DNA of 64,000 nt from CAWELS01 sp964468205 (GTDB lineage: Bacteria > Acidobacteriota > Terriglobia > Bryobacterales > Bryobacteraceae), in the NCBI GenBank assembly GCA_964468205.1, contig CAYXVG010000006.1:1-64000 (forward strand). The letters are read 5' to 3'. Of this stretch, positions 33,279 through 43,351 are shown piece after piece. Below the pieces are notes generated by a model that searched no databases, had not been told where the DNA came from, and saw only the letters and a program-made list of their open reading frames with translations. Each line of letters starts with the position of its first letter. Position 1 is the first letter of the stretch. The position numbers and the translations under genes were made by a program.

Positions 33279-35618
33279 TCATCTGTCCGCTATACGCGCG
33301 TCTGAAATCTGTTGTATCAAAACATCGATCCCCTTCTCCAACACCTCATCCCGGCCGGCACGGATGCCCTCGATAGTGGGGTAGACTTCGACGTCGGGAA
33401 TGACGCCGATGTTTTGGAATCGGCTGCCGTCGCCGCGAAGGACACGCCGGCCGGTGAACTGCACGGATCCGCCGTCGGGGAGGCCGAGGCCGGTCACATC
33501 TCCAGTTGTTCCAACCGTGTGGGAGCCCACCAGCTTCACGTTGGGCATCTGCTCAAGCAGGAGAGCGATGCTCTCTGGGGAACTCATAGCGCGGTCGTTG
33601 ATGAGAACCACAACGGGTTTGTCGACGAACGATCCGGCCGCTGGAACCCAAGTATAGACGTCCCGCGCGAACCAGCGAGCTTCTTTGTCATAGCCAACGA
33701 CGACGGGAAACTCCGTAACTTCGTTCACAGGTTGATCGGCAAACCTATCCACCAGCCATTGAACGAGTCCCGAACAGCGGGGATAGCCGCGTAGATCCAA
33801 GACGAAGCCGCGCTCAGTCTGAAACTGTTCCAACGTCTCCTCAAGCCAGCTCAGCTGACAACCGGCCGCAGTTAGATCCATGTAGCCTATTTCAGAGCTG
33901 ATCTCCCGGCGGGCGATGCGAGCGGGCACATCTAAGGCTGATCTCCGAGTTCGCTGCAGCCCGACGTCGTGCCTAACGCCATCGCGTTCGACGGTAAGGG
34001 TAACGGCTTCCCCTTCCGGACCGCGGGTTGCCAATCCGCCGCGCCAGATCCTCGCAAGGTTAACCTCGGTTGACAACGAGATGCGCCGACGCCAGTCGGA
34101 TTCGATCCGTTCAATCGGCACGCCGTCGACAGCTCTCACAGTGTCACCCGTCAGGATATCGGCGTCGAGATCGTCGTCGACCGCTGAGACATAGACGATG
34201 TCTCGGACGCGATCCAGGGCGATCGGCAGGTAGTAACGAGTGCATCCGCCACGCCAGACTGCTCGAATGATGTGCGAGTCGTTCAGAGGGGAAAGCAACT
34301 CGCTGATCGTTCGCTCATACAAGGTTTGTACATCCTGGTCTGCTTCCGCTCTGGGGATCCAGGTAACGAGTGCATCCTCCCAATCGATATCCGCGAGATC
34401 GTGGTGAGGATAGAAGTACCTGATCACGGTCCACACTGTGAACAGGCTCAGGAGGCGTTCCTCTCGGGTCATCGGCCGGCTGAACCCCTCATACTGGGGA
34501 GGGAACCGCATCTCAGGGTTGAACGGTGGCCGCGGCGGTCTATTCGTGCTCACGCGGACAGCTTCCCGCACAACGGTGGGGATGTCGGATTCCTGGACGT
34601 GGTCGTCTACCACCAGATCCGGAGAATGCCTCAGCGCTCCGTCGTGGCTCATGAGGTTTGCCGTGCGGAACTGGACTTCGATGTCATGGGCATATCTCAG
34701 GATCGTCGAGCCGGGAAAGCGGCTCGATTCCCAGAATCGACCCACCCGCTCCCATACGATCGCAACGTGCGGCTGAGATTGCAGTGCGTCTAGATAGCTC
34801 TCAAGAGTCACCAAAGAGCCGTTGTTGACCAGTAGAACCGTTTGCTGCTGGTTGGGCTGGAGCGACGAGTAATCGATACCCGAGTAGAACCAACCAAGCC
34901 TGCCGCCGCCGCGATTAATGGGTTCCAGTGTTCGGTCACCTCCACCTCCGCCGGTTCGCCATTCCTGGTAGTAGGTCTGAAATGGTGTTTCGTTGTTTTG
35001 ACGCCATCCCCAATGGGTTCTCCGTGTGTAGCTTCCGGTACGCACCGAGGGATCGAGGAAGTATCTCAGCCATTCGCCTGGCGGCATCCCCAGAACCGAG
35101 CCTTCGACATCGGCGCCGACCGTGTCCGGATACCGAAGGTCAACCACGAGGAGCTCACTCTGGCCAAGTTTCTGCAAGCTCTCGGTGAACCGCTGCAAGA
35201 AATCGGGTTTCAGTTGATCCCTGGGATCACTCGCGTCCAGATAGCCGATGGATCCGGCAAGCCGTTTGAATGAGAGGGGCTGAATCGGTGGGACTTCATG
35301 CTCGCGGGACCGTTGGGCAAGAACTGTGTCGTCACCGAGGCGTGCCAGCAACGTGGTATTGAGCGCCTGGACAAGCTCATCATTGTCTCTGGCCCCTTCG
35401 ACGGCGGCGATGCTCTCATAGAGAGCTGCGTCCCAGTCCACATCTGTCGTAACGATGTTGGGATGGAACAGCCACAGGTTACCCCAGAGGTCGGCGAGAA
35501 TTTCGAGGCGGCGGATGCGGTCATCAGCGGCGTCACTTTCCGGAGACTGGGCGGAGGCACTGATAGCGGCAGTGACGCCAAATAGCAGGACGACGAGAAG
35601 CCGACACGACAGTTTCAT
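33279..35618 (-). CDS. Secreted S41 family peptidase, tandem domain
   Basis: This 779-residue exported protein starts with a signal peptide (MKLSCRLLVVLLFGVTAAIS, cut near SASA). The N-terminal half is related to S41 proteins but degenerate; the C-terminal half has a PDZ-like segment (DILTGDTVRAVDGVPIE) and the S41 core with the nucleophile in NDRAMSSPES and LGLPDGGSVQFTGRR. S41 peptidases (C-terminal processing type) use a Ser/Lys dyad. It points against the surrounding backbone genes and resembles secreted peptidases common in Acidobacteriota, so it may be an unrelated insertion. Confidence 0.8.
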   Translation of the reverse strand: MKLSCRLLVVLLFGVTAAISASAQSPESDAADDRIRRLEILADLWGNLWLFHPNIVTTDVDWDAALYESIAAVEGARDNDELVQALNTTLLARLGDDTVLAQRSREHEVPPIQPLSFKRLAGSIGYLDASDPRDQLKPDFLQRFTESLQKLGQSELLVVDLRYPDTVGADVEGSVLGMPPGEWLRYFLDPSVRTGSYTRRTHWGWRQNNETPFQTYYQEWRTGGGGGDRTLEPINRGGGRLGWFYSGIDYSSLQPNQQQTVLLVNNGSLVTLESYLDALQSQPHVAIVWERVGRFWESSRFPGSTILRYAHDIEVQFRTANLMSHDGALRHSPDLVVDDHVQESDIPTVVREAVRVSTNRPPRPPFNPEMRFPPQYEGFSRPMTREERLLSLFTVWTVIRYFYPHHDLADIDWEDALVTWIPRAEADQDVQTLYERTISELLSPLNDSHIIRAVWRGGCTRYYLPIALDRVRDIVYVSAVDDDLDADILTGDTVRAVDGVPIERIESDWRRRISLSTEVNLARIWRGGLATRGPEGEAVTLTVERDGVRHDVGLQRTRRSALDVPARIARREISSEIGYMDLTAAGCQLSWLEETLEQFQTERGFVLDLRGYPRCSGLVQWLVDRFADQPVNEVTEFPVVVGYDKEARWFARDVYTWVPAAGSFVDKPVVVLINDRAMSSPESIALLLEQMPNVKLVGSHTVGTTGDVTGLGLPDGGSVQFTGRRVLRGDGSRFQNIGVIPDVEVYPTIEGIRAGRDEVLEKGIDVLIQQISDARIADR

Positions 35619-35791
35619 ATTGGGGTCTCGAAGCTTACCTAATTCTAGAAGGATTCTTGTGCCCGCGTGCGCCCAGCGATCGCGCTGGAAGCGTAGCGGG
35701 AGCCGAGCCGCCGGATTGCGGCGTGACCGCGGGGTCGATCAGGGACAAGAGCCGAAACCGGCCCCGCACTTTCCCCTCCATGGGAGGAGCT

Positions 35792-37177
35792 GTGTCAGAA
35801 AGCACGTTGATTGCATGTAACGGCAAGATCACTCGTGACCAACCGGCCGCGCTGCCAACACCCGCAGGGACGGTGACCAACCGGCCGGCGCCACATCAGG
35901 ATCAGCCAACAGACATCGCCACATATTTACGTCTCTACGGCAAAGAGCTAGGCGATCGCGTGCTGGCTCACTTTCCGCCGTTGTACCAGCCGGGTGATCC
36001 GGTGGCGCCGGAGATCGGCCTGCTGAAGCGGAAGCCGTTCGCGGTCCAAACGGCCGCCATGATGGGCATTCTTCGGCGTTGGCAGACGGCGCGCACGGCC
36101 GCGGCCATCGCCGAGTGCGGTACCGGCAAAACTCTGGTGTCGTTGGGAAGCATTTTCGCGGACGCGCGAGGGAAGCCGTTCACCGCGCTGGCCCTGGTGC
36201 CAGGTACGCTCGTCGAAAAGTGGGCCAGAGAATGTTTCATGACGATTCCGGGCGTACGTGTGTTCGTCATCGACGGCCTACGAAACGGAGTTGGTTCCCA
36301 CGGCCACACGGGCGTCAATGAAGTGCGGCTGCGTCACGGCAGGATCGTGCGCGAGGGCCTTAAGACGACGCTGTCGGATGTGCGCCTGGCGAAAGGTCAC
36401 CGATCGCCCCGGGCAAGATGGAATGCTCTGGTACCAGGGCATTCGGTCTGGATCTCGTCGCGCGACCGCGGGAAGCTCAATTACTTCTGGCGTCATTCCT
36501 ACCAGGTGCCGAAGAGCGGTCCACATATCGGTCACGTCGTCAATCCGGACACGGGGAAACCGGTGCTGACCAGTGAAGACCAGTTGCGGCGCGCCGACTT
36601 CAAGAAGGCGAAGCACTCCGAGACCGTCTTTCCCGAGACCGCCAAGTGCCGGCGGACGTTCCACTCCCCGCTCTGGCAGGCCGACAACACCAAGATCGCG
36701 CGGATGTCGCCCATCGAATTCATTGGCAGGCGCCTGAAGGGGTTCTTCGACTACGCCATTGCGGACGAGGTCCACGAGCTGAAGGGTGGGGCGACGGCGC
36801 AGGGCAATGCCCTGGGGACGCTGGCGGCGGCAGCCCGCAAGATCGTGATCCTGACCGGGACTCTTCTCGGCGGCTACGCCGATGTTCTTCATCCTTCATC
36901 GGCTGAACGCGCGCCGGATGGTGGAAGAGGGCTTCGAGTACAGCGAGGCCGGTGTCCGCCAGTTCATGGAGTGCTATGGCGTGCTCGAGAAGGTCACGAC
37001 CATCGAGCCCTCCGAGAACGCGTGCTCGAAGGCCCGGGTGAAGAGCCGAACCAAGCGACGTCCCGGCGCATCCCCACTGCTGTTCGGCAAGTTCCTGCTG
37101 GAGATGGGAGCATTCGTTTCACTAGAAGACATCTCGGAGGCCTTGCCTCCTTACCGGGAGGAAATTCTCTCCGTTGA
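35792..37177 (+). CDS. SF2 helicase, N-terminal part (frameshifted)
   Basis: The first half of a plasmid-type DEAD/DEAH helicase has the P-loop AECGTGKT near residue 110, ALVPGTLVEKWARE, IADEVHELK for motif II and VILTGTLLGGYAD for motif III. After GGYAD the frame turns into unrelated Arg/Pro-rich sequence, while the proper continuation FFILHRL is in the +1 frame at 36882. The likely true protein spans 35792-38150. The start is GTG 35792 with GGGAGGAG eight bases upstream. One extra base near 36884 (or two missing) would explain the break; programmed shifting is less likely. Confidence 0.75.
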   Translation: MSESTLIACNGKITRDQPAALPTPAGTVTNRPAPHQDQPTDIATYLRLYGKELGDRVLAHFPPLYQPGDPVAPEIGLLKRKPFAVQTAAMMGILRRWQTARTAAAIAECGTGKTLVSLGSIFADARGKPFTALALVPGTLVEKWARECFMTIPGVRVFVIDGLRNGVGSHGHTGVNEVRLRHGRIVREGLKTTLSDVRLAKGHRSPRARWNALVPGHSVWISSRDRGKLNYFWRHSYQVPKSGPHIGHVVNPDTGKPVLTSEDQLRRADFKKAKHSETVFPETAKCRRTFHSPLWQADNTKIARMSPIEFIGRRLKGFFDYAIADEVHELKGGATAQGNALGTLAAAARKIVILTGTLLGGYADVLHPSSAERAPDGGRGLRVQRGRCPPVHGVLWRAREGHDHRALRERVLEGPGEEPNQATSRRIPTAVRQVPAGDGSIRFTRRHLGGLASLPGGNSLR

Positions 37178-38150
37178 GATGGACCCGGTGCTGAAAGAGG
37201 CATACGAAGAATTCGAGGAGCAAGTCCGGAACGCGATCCGTGAACACCCGGGCAACTCTTCGGTGGTGGGCGCGACCATGAATGGCCTGCTCGTGTACCC
37301 GGATCACCCTTACGGCCTCGGGCGCCTGTGGGGCTACGAGACGGAACCGGAATCCGGAGAGCGGTCACGATTCCTGATCGCCGAGCCGCGCGACCTACCG
37401 CAGTCGGTGACCTACGCCAAAGAAAGACGACTGTTTGAAGAGGTCCGGCGCGAGCTGAATCAAGGCCGCCGCGTCCAGGTGTTTGCAGTGTACACGCAGA
37501 AGTACAACGTCCTGGCTCGCCTCTGCGAACGATTGCGACGGGAGGGCGTGCGGGCTGAGGTCCTCACGGCGAGCGTTCCTCCCGAGCAACGCGAGGCGTG
37601 GTACGAGAAGAAGCTGCGGCAGGGGATGCAGGTATGCTTGGCCCATCCAAAACTGGTACAGGTCGGCCTTGATCTCATTGAGTTTCCGGTCCTGTTATTC
37701 CATGAAACTGGGTACTCAACCTACGTCCTGCGGCAGGCCAGCCGGCGGAGCTGGCGCATCGGACAGAAGCACCCTGTCCGAGTCGGCTTCCTGATGTATG
37801 AAGGCACGACACAGGAACGATGTTTGCGTCTCATGGGTAAGAAGCTGCTCGTGTCGCTCGCCATGGAGGGGAAACTGGCAGGCGAAGGCCTGCACTCGTT
37901 CGACGAAGATGACGACGTGCTGACAGCAATGGCTCGCGAATTGGTCACCAAACAGAACGTCGGCGAACAGGCCAGCATGATCTGGAAGCGACTGCAAGCG
38001 GAGCAAGCGGCATTCTGCCGGCCAGGTGCGACTTCGGTCGCGGATCTGGATTCTGTGATTTCGTCTCCCACCGCACCTGCGAGCGAACCGGAGGAGGAGC
38101 CTCCGTTGCGGGAGTGGCGGGAAGCCGTTCAACTCTCGCTTGGCTTCTAG
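36882..38150 (+). CDS. SF2 helicase, C-terminal part (frameshifted)
   Basis: This second half begins at ATG 36882 (MFFILHRLNARRM), directly at the point where the first half loses frame. It contains VFAVYTQKYNVLARL, LLFHETGYSTYVLRQASRRS, WRIGQKHPVRVGFLMYEG and an Arg-finger region, the C-terminal helicase lobe. The overlap with the first part is about 296 bases, all in the wrong frame of that part. It could be translated from its own ATG as a separate chain, but no good ribosome binding site is seen. Confidence 0.75.
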   Translation: MFFILHRLNARRMVEEGFEYSEAGVRQFMECYGVLEKVTTIEPSENACSKARVKSRTKRRPGASPLLFGKFLLEMGAFVSLEDISEALPPYREEILSVEMDPVLKEAYEEFEEQVRNAIREHPGNSSVVGATMNGLLVYPDHPYGLGRLWGYETEPESGERSRFLIAEPRDLPQSVTYAKERRLFEEVRRELNQGRRVQVFAVYTQKYNVLARLCERLRREGVRAEVLTASVPPEQREAWYEKKLRQGMQVCLAHPKLVQVGLDLIEFPVLLFHETGYSTYVLRQASRRSWRIGQKHPVRVGFLMYEGTTQERCLRLMGKKLLVSLAMEGKLAGEGLHSFDEDDDVLTAMARELVTKQNVGEQASMIWKRLQAEQAAFCRPGATSVADLDSVISSPTAPASEPEEEPPLREWREAVQLSLGF

Positions 38151-38210
38151 CTCTAGCTGTTCGGGGTGCTGGCGGCAATGCTCCAGATTCCACCGAGAAG
38201 GAGGTTTCAG

Positions 38211-38858
38211 ATGGCAACCATTGCATCACCAGCGCCGGTGCAGGGGGCTGACGATGGCCGGGGTCTCACGCTGTTCGAAATCGACCGGGAGCTGGATGAA
38301 CTCCTCGATGAGGCCGAAGCGGAAGCCGAGGCCAAACAGGGACAGCTCTCGGAGGAAACGAAGCAGGCCATCGAGGCGTATCTGGAGGCCCTCCACAAGA
38401 AGGTGGACGCGATCGCCGGCTACATCCGGTATCAGGAGTTCGTGGCGGAAACCGCGAGAAGGGAGGAGCAGCGCCTGGCTTCGCGGAAGCGAGCAGCCGA
38501 GAACCGTGTGAAGTCGCTGAAGGAGATGCTCGTCTACTTCCTCCTCGCGCGGGGCCTCGAGAAGATGGAGGGCGAGCTCAACACGATCTCTCTGCAGAAA
38601 AACGGCCAGCCCTCGCTGGCAATTGATGATCCCTCGTCCATTCCCGACTGCTTCCGCGAGGCCTCCGTGCGGTTCCGCAAGACCGAACTACAGGCGCTCG
38701 TGGTACAACTGGCGGACGGTGAGTTGCGGCAGAGGCTGGAGCGAGCGATCCAGGAAGGGCTCGAAATCGCCCAGGGAGCCCTTCGGTCCGCCCTGCTCCA
38801 GGGAGATGCGGTCACCGGCGCCCGGCTGTACAAGGGCCACCACATCCGGTTGCGATAG
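38211..38858 (+). CDS. Siphovirus Gp157 family protein
   Basis: This 215-residue acidic helical protein matches Gp157: LTLFEIDRELDELLDEAE, EETKQAIEAYLEALHKKVD, AGYIRYQE, and a C-terminal domain with SLQKNGQPSLAI and a helix pair. Gp157 homologues occur in phages and mobile elements; a role in host resistance has been suggested but not shown generally. The start is ATG 38211 after GAAGGAGG; an in-frame ATG 45 bases earlier is less likely. Confidence 0.85.
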   Translation: MATIASPAPVQGADDGRGLTLFEIDRELDELLDEAEAEAEAKQGQLSEETKQAIEAYLEALHKKVDAIAGYIRYQEFVAETARREEQRLASRKRAAENRVKSLKEMLVYFLLARGLEKMEGELNTISLQKNGQPSLAIDDPSSIPDCFREASVRFRKTELQALVVQLADGELRQRLERAIQEGLEIAQGALRSALLQGDAVTGARLYKGHHIRLR

Positions 38859-39099
38859 TGAGAATCGGGCGGCTCACCAGGCGGCTGTGTTGGTGAAGAC
38901 GAAAGCACTCCTGACAGCGGAGGTTTCCGGTAAGGGTTTCCGAAGTCCGACGGTAAACGCCACGGCGTCAGCGAAGATCTACCGTTTGACCTACCACATG
39001 TCAGCGATGGCCGTTATGCGTCAAACCTGACGTCTGCTAATGACAAAGAACTAGAATAATGCTTTAGTCAAAATGTGACCGAGGCCGAGTAGCGGGACT
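38859..39099. other. Intergenic region before the Hachiman-like pair
   Basis: There is no gene. The stretch 38957-39035 is a diverged repeat of 26426-26505. The sequence after 39035 is AT-richer than the surroundings and contains TAGAATAAT near 39052, a possible -10 region. Confidence 0.45.
38957..39035. repeat. Diverged repeat, copy 2, before the Hachiman-like pair
   Basis: It shares about 70% by eye with 26426-26505, including ACGCCAC at the left end, AGATCT, and CCACATGTCAGC with flanking ATGG and CGTT. It looks like an old protein-coding remnant with a one-base shift between the copies. Confidence 0.5.
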
Positions 39100-39900
39100 A
39101 TGCCTATCCACCTCGCACCTATTCCCGAGAATTTGCTGCTTCGTGGGTACACCTGGGAAGTCAAGGATGAGGAACTGCTCGCCTGCCTCGTGGCGAAAAT
39201 CTATCTCGGGCGCTGTTTCCATGTCGAGAAGATCCTAAGAAAGTTCAGCGCCAAGCCACTTGCCGTTTCCGACGCGGCGGCCATGGAGGCCAAATCCAAG
39301 CTGCGGGTATCGGCAGGCACAAATCCGTGGCACCGGGACGGACTCCTGTTCCAAGCCATTTCGTGGATCGCCGCGCATCGCGCAGCCGGGGGCGCCCACA
39401 ACGTCTTCAGCCTCCCCCACCAGATTCCCGCGCACAAGGGATTCGACGGTCTCCAGATCGAACTCGACAAGAAACAGACACTCACCCGCCTTGTGATCTT
39501 CGAAGACAAAGCCACCGACAGCCCGCGCGCAACCATCCGTCAGGACGTGTGGCCGGAGCTGGCGCGGCTGCACAAGGGCGAGAGACAGACGGAATTGATG
39601 CAAGAGACGACGGCGCTGCTTCAGCGCGCGAAGGTCAAAGACCCCGACGAAGTGATTGAGGGTATCGTCTGGAAGCGCGTCAGGCGATACCGCGTCAGCA
39701 TTACGGGCCACGATGGCCATAACGAGGAGACTGCGTTCTGCAAGCTGTTCAAGGGCTACGACACCGCTGTTCCCGGCAAGAATGCGACATCGCGCCAGGC
39801 GGAGGTGATCTGCCTCGACGATCTACGCCTGTGGATGCGGCAGTTCGCAAAGAAGGTCAGGACAGCTATCGACGCTGAAAAGGGGAAGGCCCATGTTTGA
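39100..39900 (+). CDS. Nuclease-like protein, Hachiman HamA-like (candidate)
   Basis: This 266-residue protein has GFDGLQIEL followed by RLVIFEDKAT, which fits the D...ExK-type core of PD-(D/E)XK nucleases, and DGLLFQAISWIAA upstream. The size, position and overlap with a large Ski2-like helicase fit HamA of the Hachiman defence system, but it could belong to another nuclease-helicase pair; the DUF1837 match was not confirmed. It overlaps the helicase start by eight bases. Confidence 0.6.
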   Translation: MPIHLAPIPENLLLRGYTWEVKDEELLACLVAKIYLGRCFHVEKILRKFSAKPLAVSDAAAMEAKSKLRVSAGTNPWHRDGLLFQAISWIAAHRAAGGAHNVFSLPHQIPAHKGFDGLQIELDKKQTLTRLVIFEDKATDSPRATIRQDVWPELARLHKGERQTELMQETTALLQRAKVKDPDEVIEGIVWKRVRRYRVSITGHDGHNEETAFCKLFKGYDTAVPGKNATSRQAEVICLDDLRLWMRQFAKKVRTAIDAEKGKAHV

Positions 39901-42900
39901 CGCCCAGACCGTTGACTTGATCCGGTCAGCGCCCCCGCTCGAAGGTCTTGAACTCGACAATCTCCCCAAGGTCCTGACACAGGCCTATTCACGCATCGTG
40001 TCGCTAAGGATGCGTCTGCGCGCGGCCTTGTCCCCGGAATCATTTGAAGCGGAACTCGGCGACATGATGCGGGAACTCGAAACAATCGCCCTGACGCAGG
40101 AGGCATTTGTCGCCGTCACGCCGGATCGCGAGAACCGGGCGTCCGCCGCCTTTGTCGCGGCATCGGCCCATCAACTGCGGTTCTCCGCAGAGCGTCTGCT
40201 GAATCCCGAAGAGGCTTCCAGCCGCCTGATGATCGAAGCCATCGCGCCGGAGATCGCCTCGACGCTGATGTTTCTCATCGCGGGACGGGCAGCGGACGCC
40301 GCACAGATGTCCCGCCGCATCCGGTTCGGCGACGGCCAGTCGGCGGAGGACAATTTGCGCCGGTCAATCGCCGATCTCGCGCGCGGCCAGCTTGAGAACA
40401 TCGTCAACAGGGAACGGACCTTTCCGGATGAACTGGCGTTTGGTGATGACGCCGCCGCAACCGCGCTATGGGCAGAACTGATCAGAGGTGTCCGCGTCCT
40501 CGCCGCGCGACTCCTGGCCAGAAACGAAGCCGCCGAAACCGACCCAGCGGCGATCTTCGCGGGCGTAAGGGAAGTCTGCGTCGATCCCGTCGTATTTGAC
40601 GGCACAGCACAGGTGTTCAGTGTTTTCCCAGGGCCTCATCATCTCGCATCACTGCTACACGGCGCTTCCGGCTTGCTGACGAAATCCGCTGTCGTCAGTA
40701 TCCCGGCCCCGCCGGGCGTTCCATTCAGCGACTGGCGGAGCTTTCTCAAGGAACTGGCGCGGCGGCGGCCTTACCTGTGGCCGAACCACAGCCAGGCCGT
40801 TGCCTCCGGCTACCTCGATCCGCAGACATCGGCCGTCGTCAGCTTTCCGACCGGCGCGGGGAAATCGACCCTCGCCGAACTCAAGATCGGCGCAGCCCGC
40901 CTACTGGGCAAGAAAGTCGTCTTCCTCGCGCCTACTCTGGCACTCGTGGATCAGGTCACATCCGACCTGAAGCGCACCTTCCCGGAAGCCGAAACCACGC
41001 TGGCCGACGAACTGGAGCCTGAAGACCTGACCGACATCGCCGTAATGACGCCCGAGCGGTGCCTCACGCTCATGGGCTTCAGTCCGGGGGCTTTCGAGGA
41101 TGTGGGCCTTCTGGTCTTTGACGAGTGTCACCTTCTGCACCCGCGAGAATCATCGGGACGCCGCAGCATCGATGCGATGCTGTGCCTGCTGCGTTTCATG
41201 CAATGCGTGCCCGCAGCCGACGTCCTCCTCGTCTCGGCAATGGTCAAGAACGCGGATGATCTCGCGGCATGGCTGGGCGAACTCACCAATCGCCCCTGCC
41301 TATCGCTTGCCTTGAGCTGGAAACCCACGCGGCAGGCCCGCGGCTGCGTCGTCTATAAGGATAGCCGCGCGTCCGCGCTTCAGACATTCATCAACAAGAC
41401 AAAGCAAACGAAAATGACGAAGGCATTCCCGGCAAGGAAACTCCCGCAACTGACGGCCCAGCCCATCGGGATGATTTCCCTCCTTCAGACGTGGCAGACG
41501 AAGGATACGGACGACTACGTCTTGCTGCCGCTCCTGGACGATAAGGTGCAGCTCGCAGTCTCGAAGTACTGGAAGCTCACGGCCAACCGCAATGCCGTGG
41601 CTGCCGCCCTAGGCGCAGCTTCTGCCGAGATCGGCATGAAGACCCTTGTGTTTGCCGCGCAGCCGGCGTGGTGCGGGAGTATCGAGAAGGCCATAGAAGA
41701 GAGACTCCCGGAACGATCCGTGAAGCTTACTCCCGACGAGAAGACCTGGCTCGCTATGGCAATCGCCGAATGCGGCGGCAATGAGCACTCGTATTGCCGG
41801 GCCGATTCCCTTGCGGCGTCCCATCACGGCCAGTTGCTGCCAGTTGAGCGCCAGTTGAATGAGTCCAAGTTCCGCCGGAGCGATGGCATCCATGCGATGG
41901 TCGCGACATCGACGCTCGCGCAGGGCATGAACCTGCCCAGCCAAGTCGTCATTATCGCAGGCGATGACAGATTCGACGCTGTCACCAACAAAGCCACCCT
42001 GCTTGAAGCGCACGAACTCCTGAATGCGGCAGGGCGGGCAGGCAGGGCAGGTGAAGCCGCCGAAGGACTGGTGATCCTTGTTCCCGGCAAGGTGATCGCA
42101 TTCGATGAACAGAAGAACACGATCACCGGACATTGGTTCGAGCTGCAATCGATCTTCTCCAACAGCGACCAGTGCCTTGAAATAGAAGATCCGCTTGAAC
42201 CGATCCTCGATCGCCTTCACGTCAGGAACGGCGACCTCGGAACCGATGAAGCGTACTTCCTGCGCCGTCTCCCGTTCACCGTGAGCGAGGCGGGCGAGCC
42301 GTCGCGGCGGCTGCTCCAGAGCACGCTCGCGGCTTTCAAGGCGAAAAGGAAGGGCGATGATCAATGGATCTCGCAGCGCATTGAGTCGTCACTCCGGCGG
42401 CGCGAAGATGCGCTTGGGACGGAAGAGAACGTGAGCTGGGAGGATGAATTGGCGTCCAGCACCGGGGCGCTGGACGCAGCGCAGATTCGTTCCATCGCAG
42501 ACCGTTTTGACCAAACGGTCGGGGAGCCGGTCGGATCTGTGTCCAAGTGGATTGACTGGGGACTTGGCTGGCTTGACGACGATCCTGCGCGTCTCGGCCT
42601 GATCGCAAGGCCGTCAACGGTGGGTGCCGTGTTTGGCAAGTCCGTCGAGGGATTCGACAGCGATCCCACCAAGGCATCGTTGGCGCTCAGCAGGATCAGA
42701 GAGGTCATGCCCCTGTGGATTGGTGGGAAGCCGCTAAACGAAATCGAGGTTCTGATCACCGGCAAGAAGGCGGGCAAGTGCGGCTGCGCGCGAGAATGGG
42801 CGCTGCGCCTCGCGCCTGAACTGGCCTATTTCTTCGGGCTCACGGTCCAAATCTTTCAGAAGCATCGCCTCGTCGGGACGGGCATTGATCCCGCACTCCC

Positions 42901-43129
42901 GCTAGCTTTCGCAAAACACGGGCGATGCTTGCGTGAAGGCTTCGATCATCCCGACAAACTGGCCCTGCGTCAGGTTTTGGGTGCTCTTGCGCCCCGTGTA
43001 GTCGTTCACCATCGGTACGCCGAACTGGATAACCTCCTCGACTCTGGAGCAGACTTCGAGTCGCTAGCCGACGCCGCACGCCGCATCCGGAAGGCGATCA
43101 AACGTGAGAAGAAGGGAAAAAATGACTGA
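39893..43129 (+). CDS. Large SF2 helicase, Hachiman HamB-like (candidate)
   Basis: This 1078-residue protein has an N-terminal helical domain (1-270), then the helicase core: SFPTGAGKSTLAE for motif I, FLAPTLALVDQV, VFDECHLLHP (DECH) for motif II, LVSAMVKN for motif III, ATSTLAQGMNLPSQVVII and LNAAGRAGRAGEA for motifs V and VI. The C-terminal 300 residues are unique. Ski2-like cores with DECH and this length are typical of HamB. Translation is coupled to the nuclease gene. Its composition is not obviously different from the backbone. Confidence 0.7.
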   Translation: MFDAQTVDLIRSAPPLEGLELDNLPKVLTQAYSRIVSLRMRLRAALSPESFEAELGDMMRELETIALTQEAFVAVTPDRENRASAAFVAASAHQLRFSAERLLNPEEASSRLMIEAIAPEIASTLMFLIAGRAADAAQMSRRIRFGDGQSAEDNLRRSIADLARGQLENIVNRERTFPDELAFGDDAAATALWAELIRGVRVLAARLLARNEAAETDPAAIFAGVREVCVDPVVFDGTAQVFSVFPGPHHLASLLHGASGLLTKSAVVSIPAPPGVPFSDWRSFLKELARRRPYLWPNHSQAVASGYLDPQTSAVVSFPTGAGKSTLAELKIGAARLLGKKVVFLAPTLALVDQVTSDLKRTFPEAETTLADELEPEDLTDIAVMTPERCLTLMGFSPGAFEDVGLLVFDECHLLHPRESSGRRSIDAMLCLLRFMQCVPAADVLLVSAMVKNADDLAAWLGELTNRPCLSLALSWKPTRQARGCVVYKDSRASALQTFINKTKQTKMTKAFPARKLPQLTAQPIGMISLLQTWQTKDTDDYVLLPLLDDKVQLAVSKYWKLTANRNAVAAALGAASAEIGMKTLVFAAQPAWCGSIEKAIEERLPERSVKLTPDEKTWLAMAIAECGGNEHSYCRADSLAASHHGQLLPVERQLNESKFRRSDGIHAMVATSTLAQGMNLPSQVVIIAGDDRFDAVTNKATLLEAHELLNAAGRAGRAGEAAEGLVILVPGKVIAFDEQKNTITGHWFELQSIFSNSDQCLEIEDPLEPILDRLHVRNGDLGTDEAYFLRRLPFTVSEAGEPSRRLLQSTLAAFKAKRKGDDQWISQRIESSLRRREDALGTEENVSWEDELASSTGALDAAQIRSIADRFDQTVGEPVGSVSKWIDWGLGWLDDDPARLGLIARPSTVGAVFGKSVEGFDSDPTKASLALSRIREVMPLWIGGKPLNEIEVLITGKKAGKCGCAREWALRLAPELAYFFGLTVQIFQKHRLVGTGIDPALPLAFAKHGRCLREGFDHPDKLALRQVLGALAPRVVVHHRYAELDNLLDSGADFESLADAARRIRKAIKREKKGKND

Positions 43130-43351
43130 CGCTTCCCGATGGCCAGATAACTACCTAATCTAATTAGCCAGCGAGCACAGTCAGTAGCACGCACTGTACC
43201 TGCACCGGTCGTCCTCGCTCGCCAAAAATCTGCTCCCCGAAAGCAACTCGGAAGGGCAGTGAATTCAGTTCGCGCGGATCGTCCATCCAGAAGTTGCTCC
43301 CGAACGCCTTTGGGGGAGCTCGCCGGGACCGTCACATCGTGTACTGGCTCA
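43130..43351. other. Intergenic region between convergent units
   Basis: There is no gene. An imperfect inverted repeat (GCTCCCCGAAAGC near 43229 and GCCTTTGGGGGAGC near 43306) may form a bidirectional terminator between the helicase and the minus-strand operon. Confidence 0.4.
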
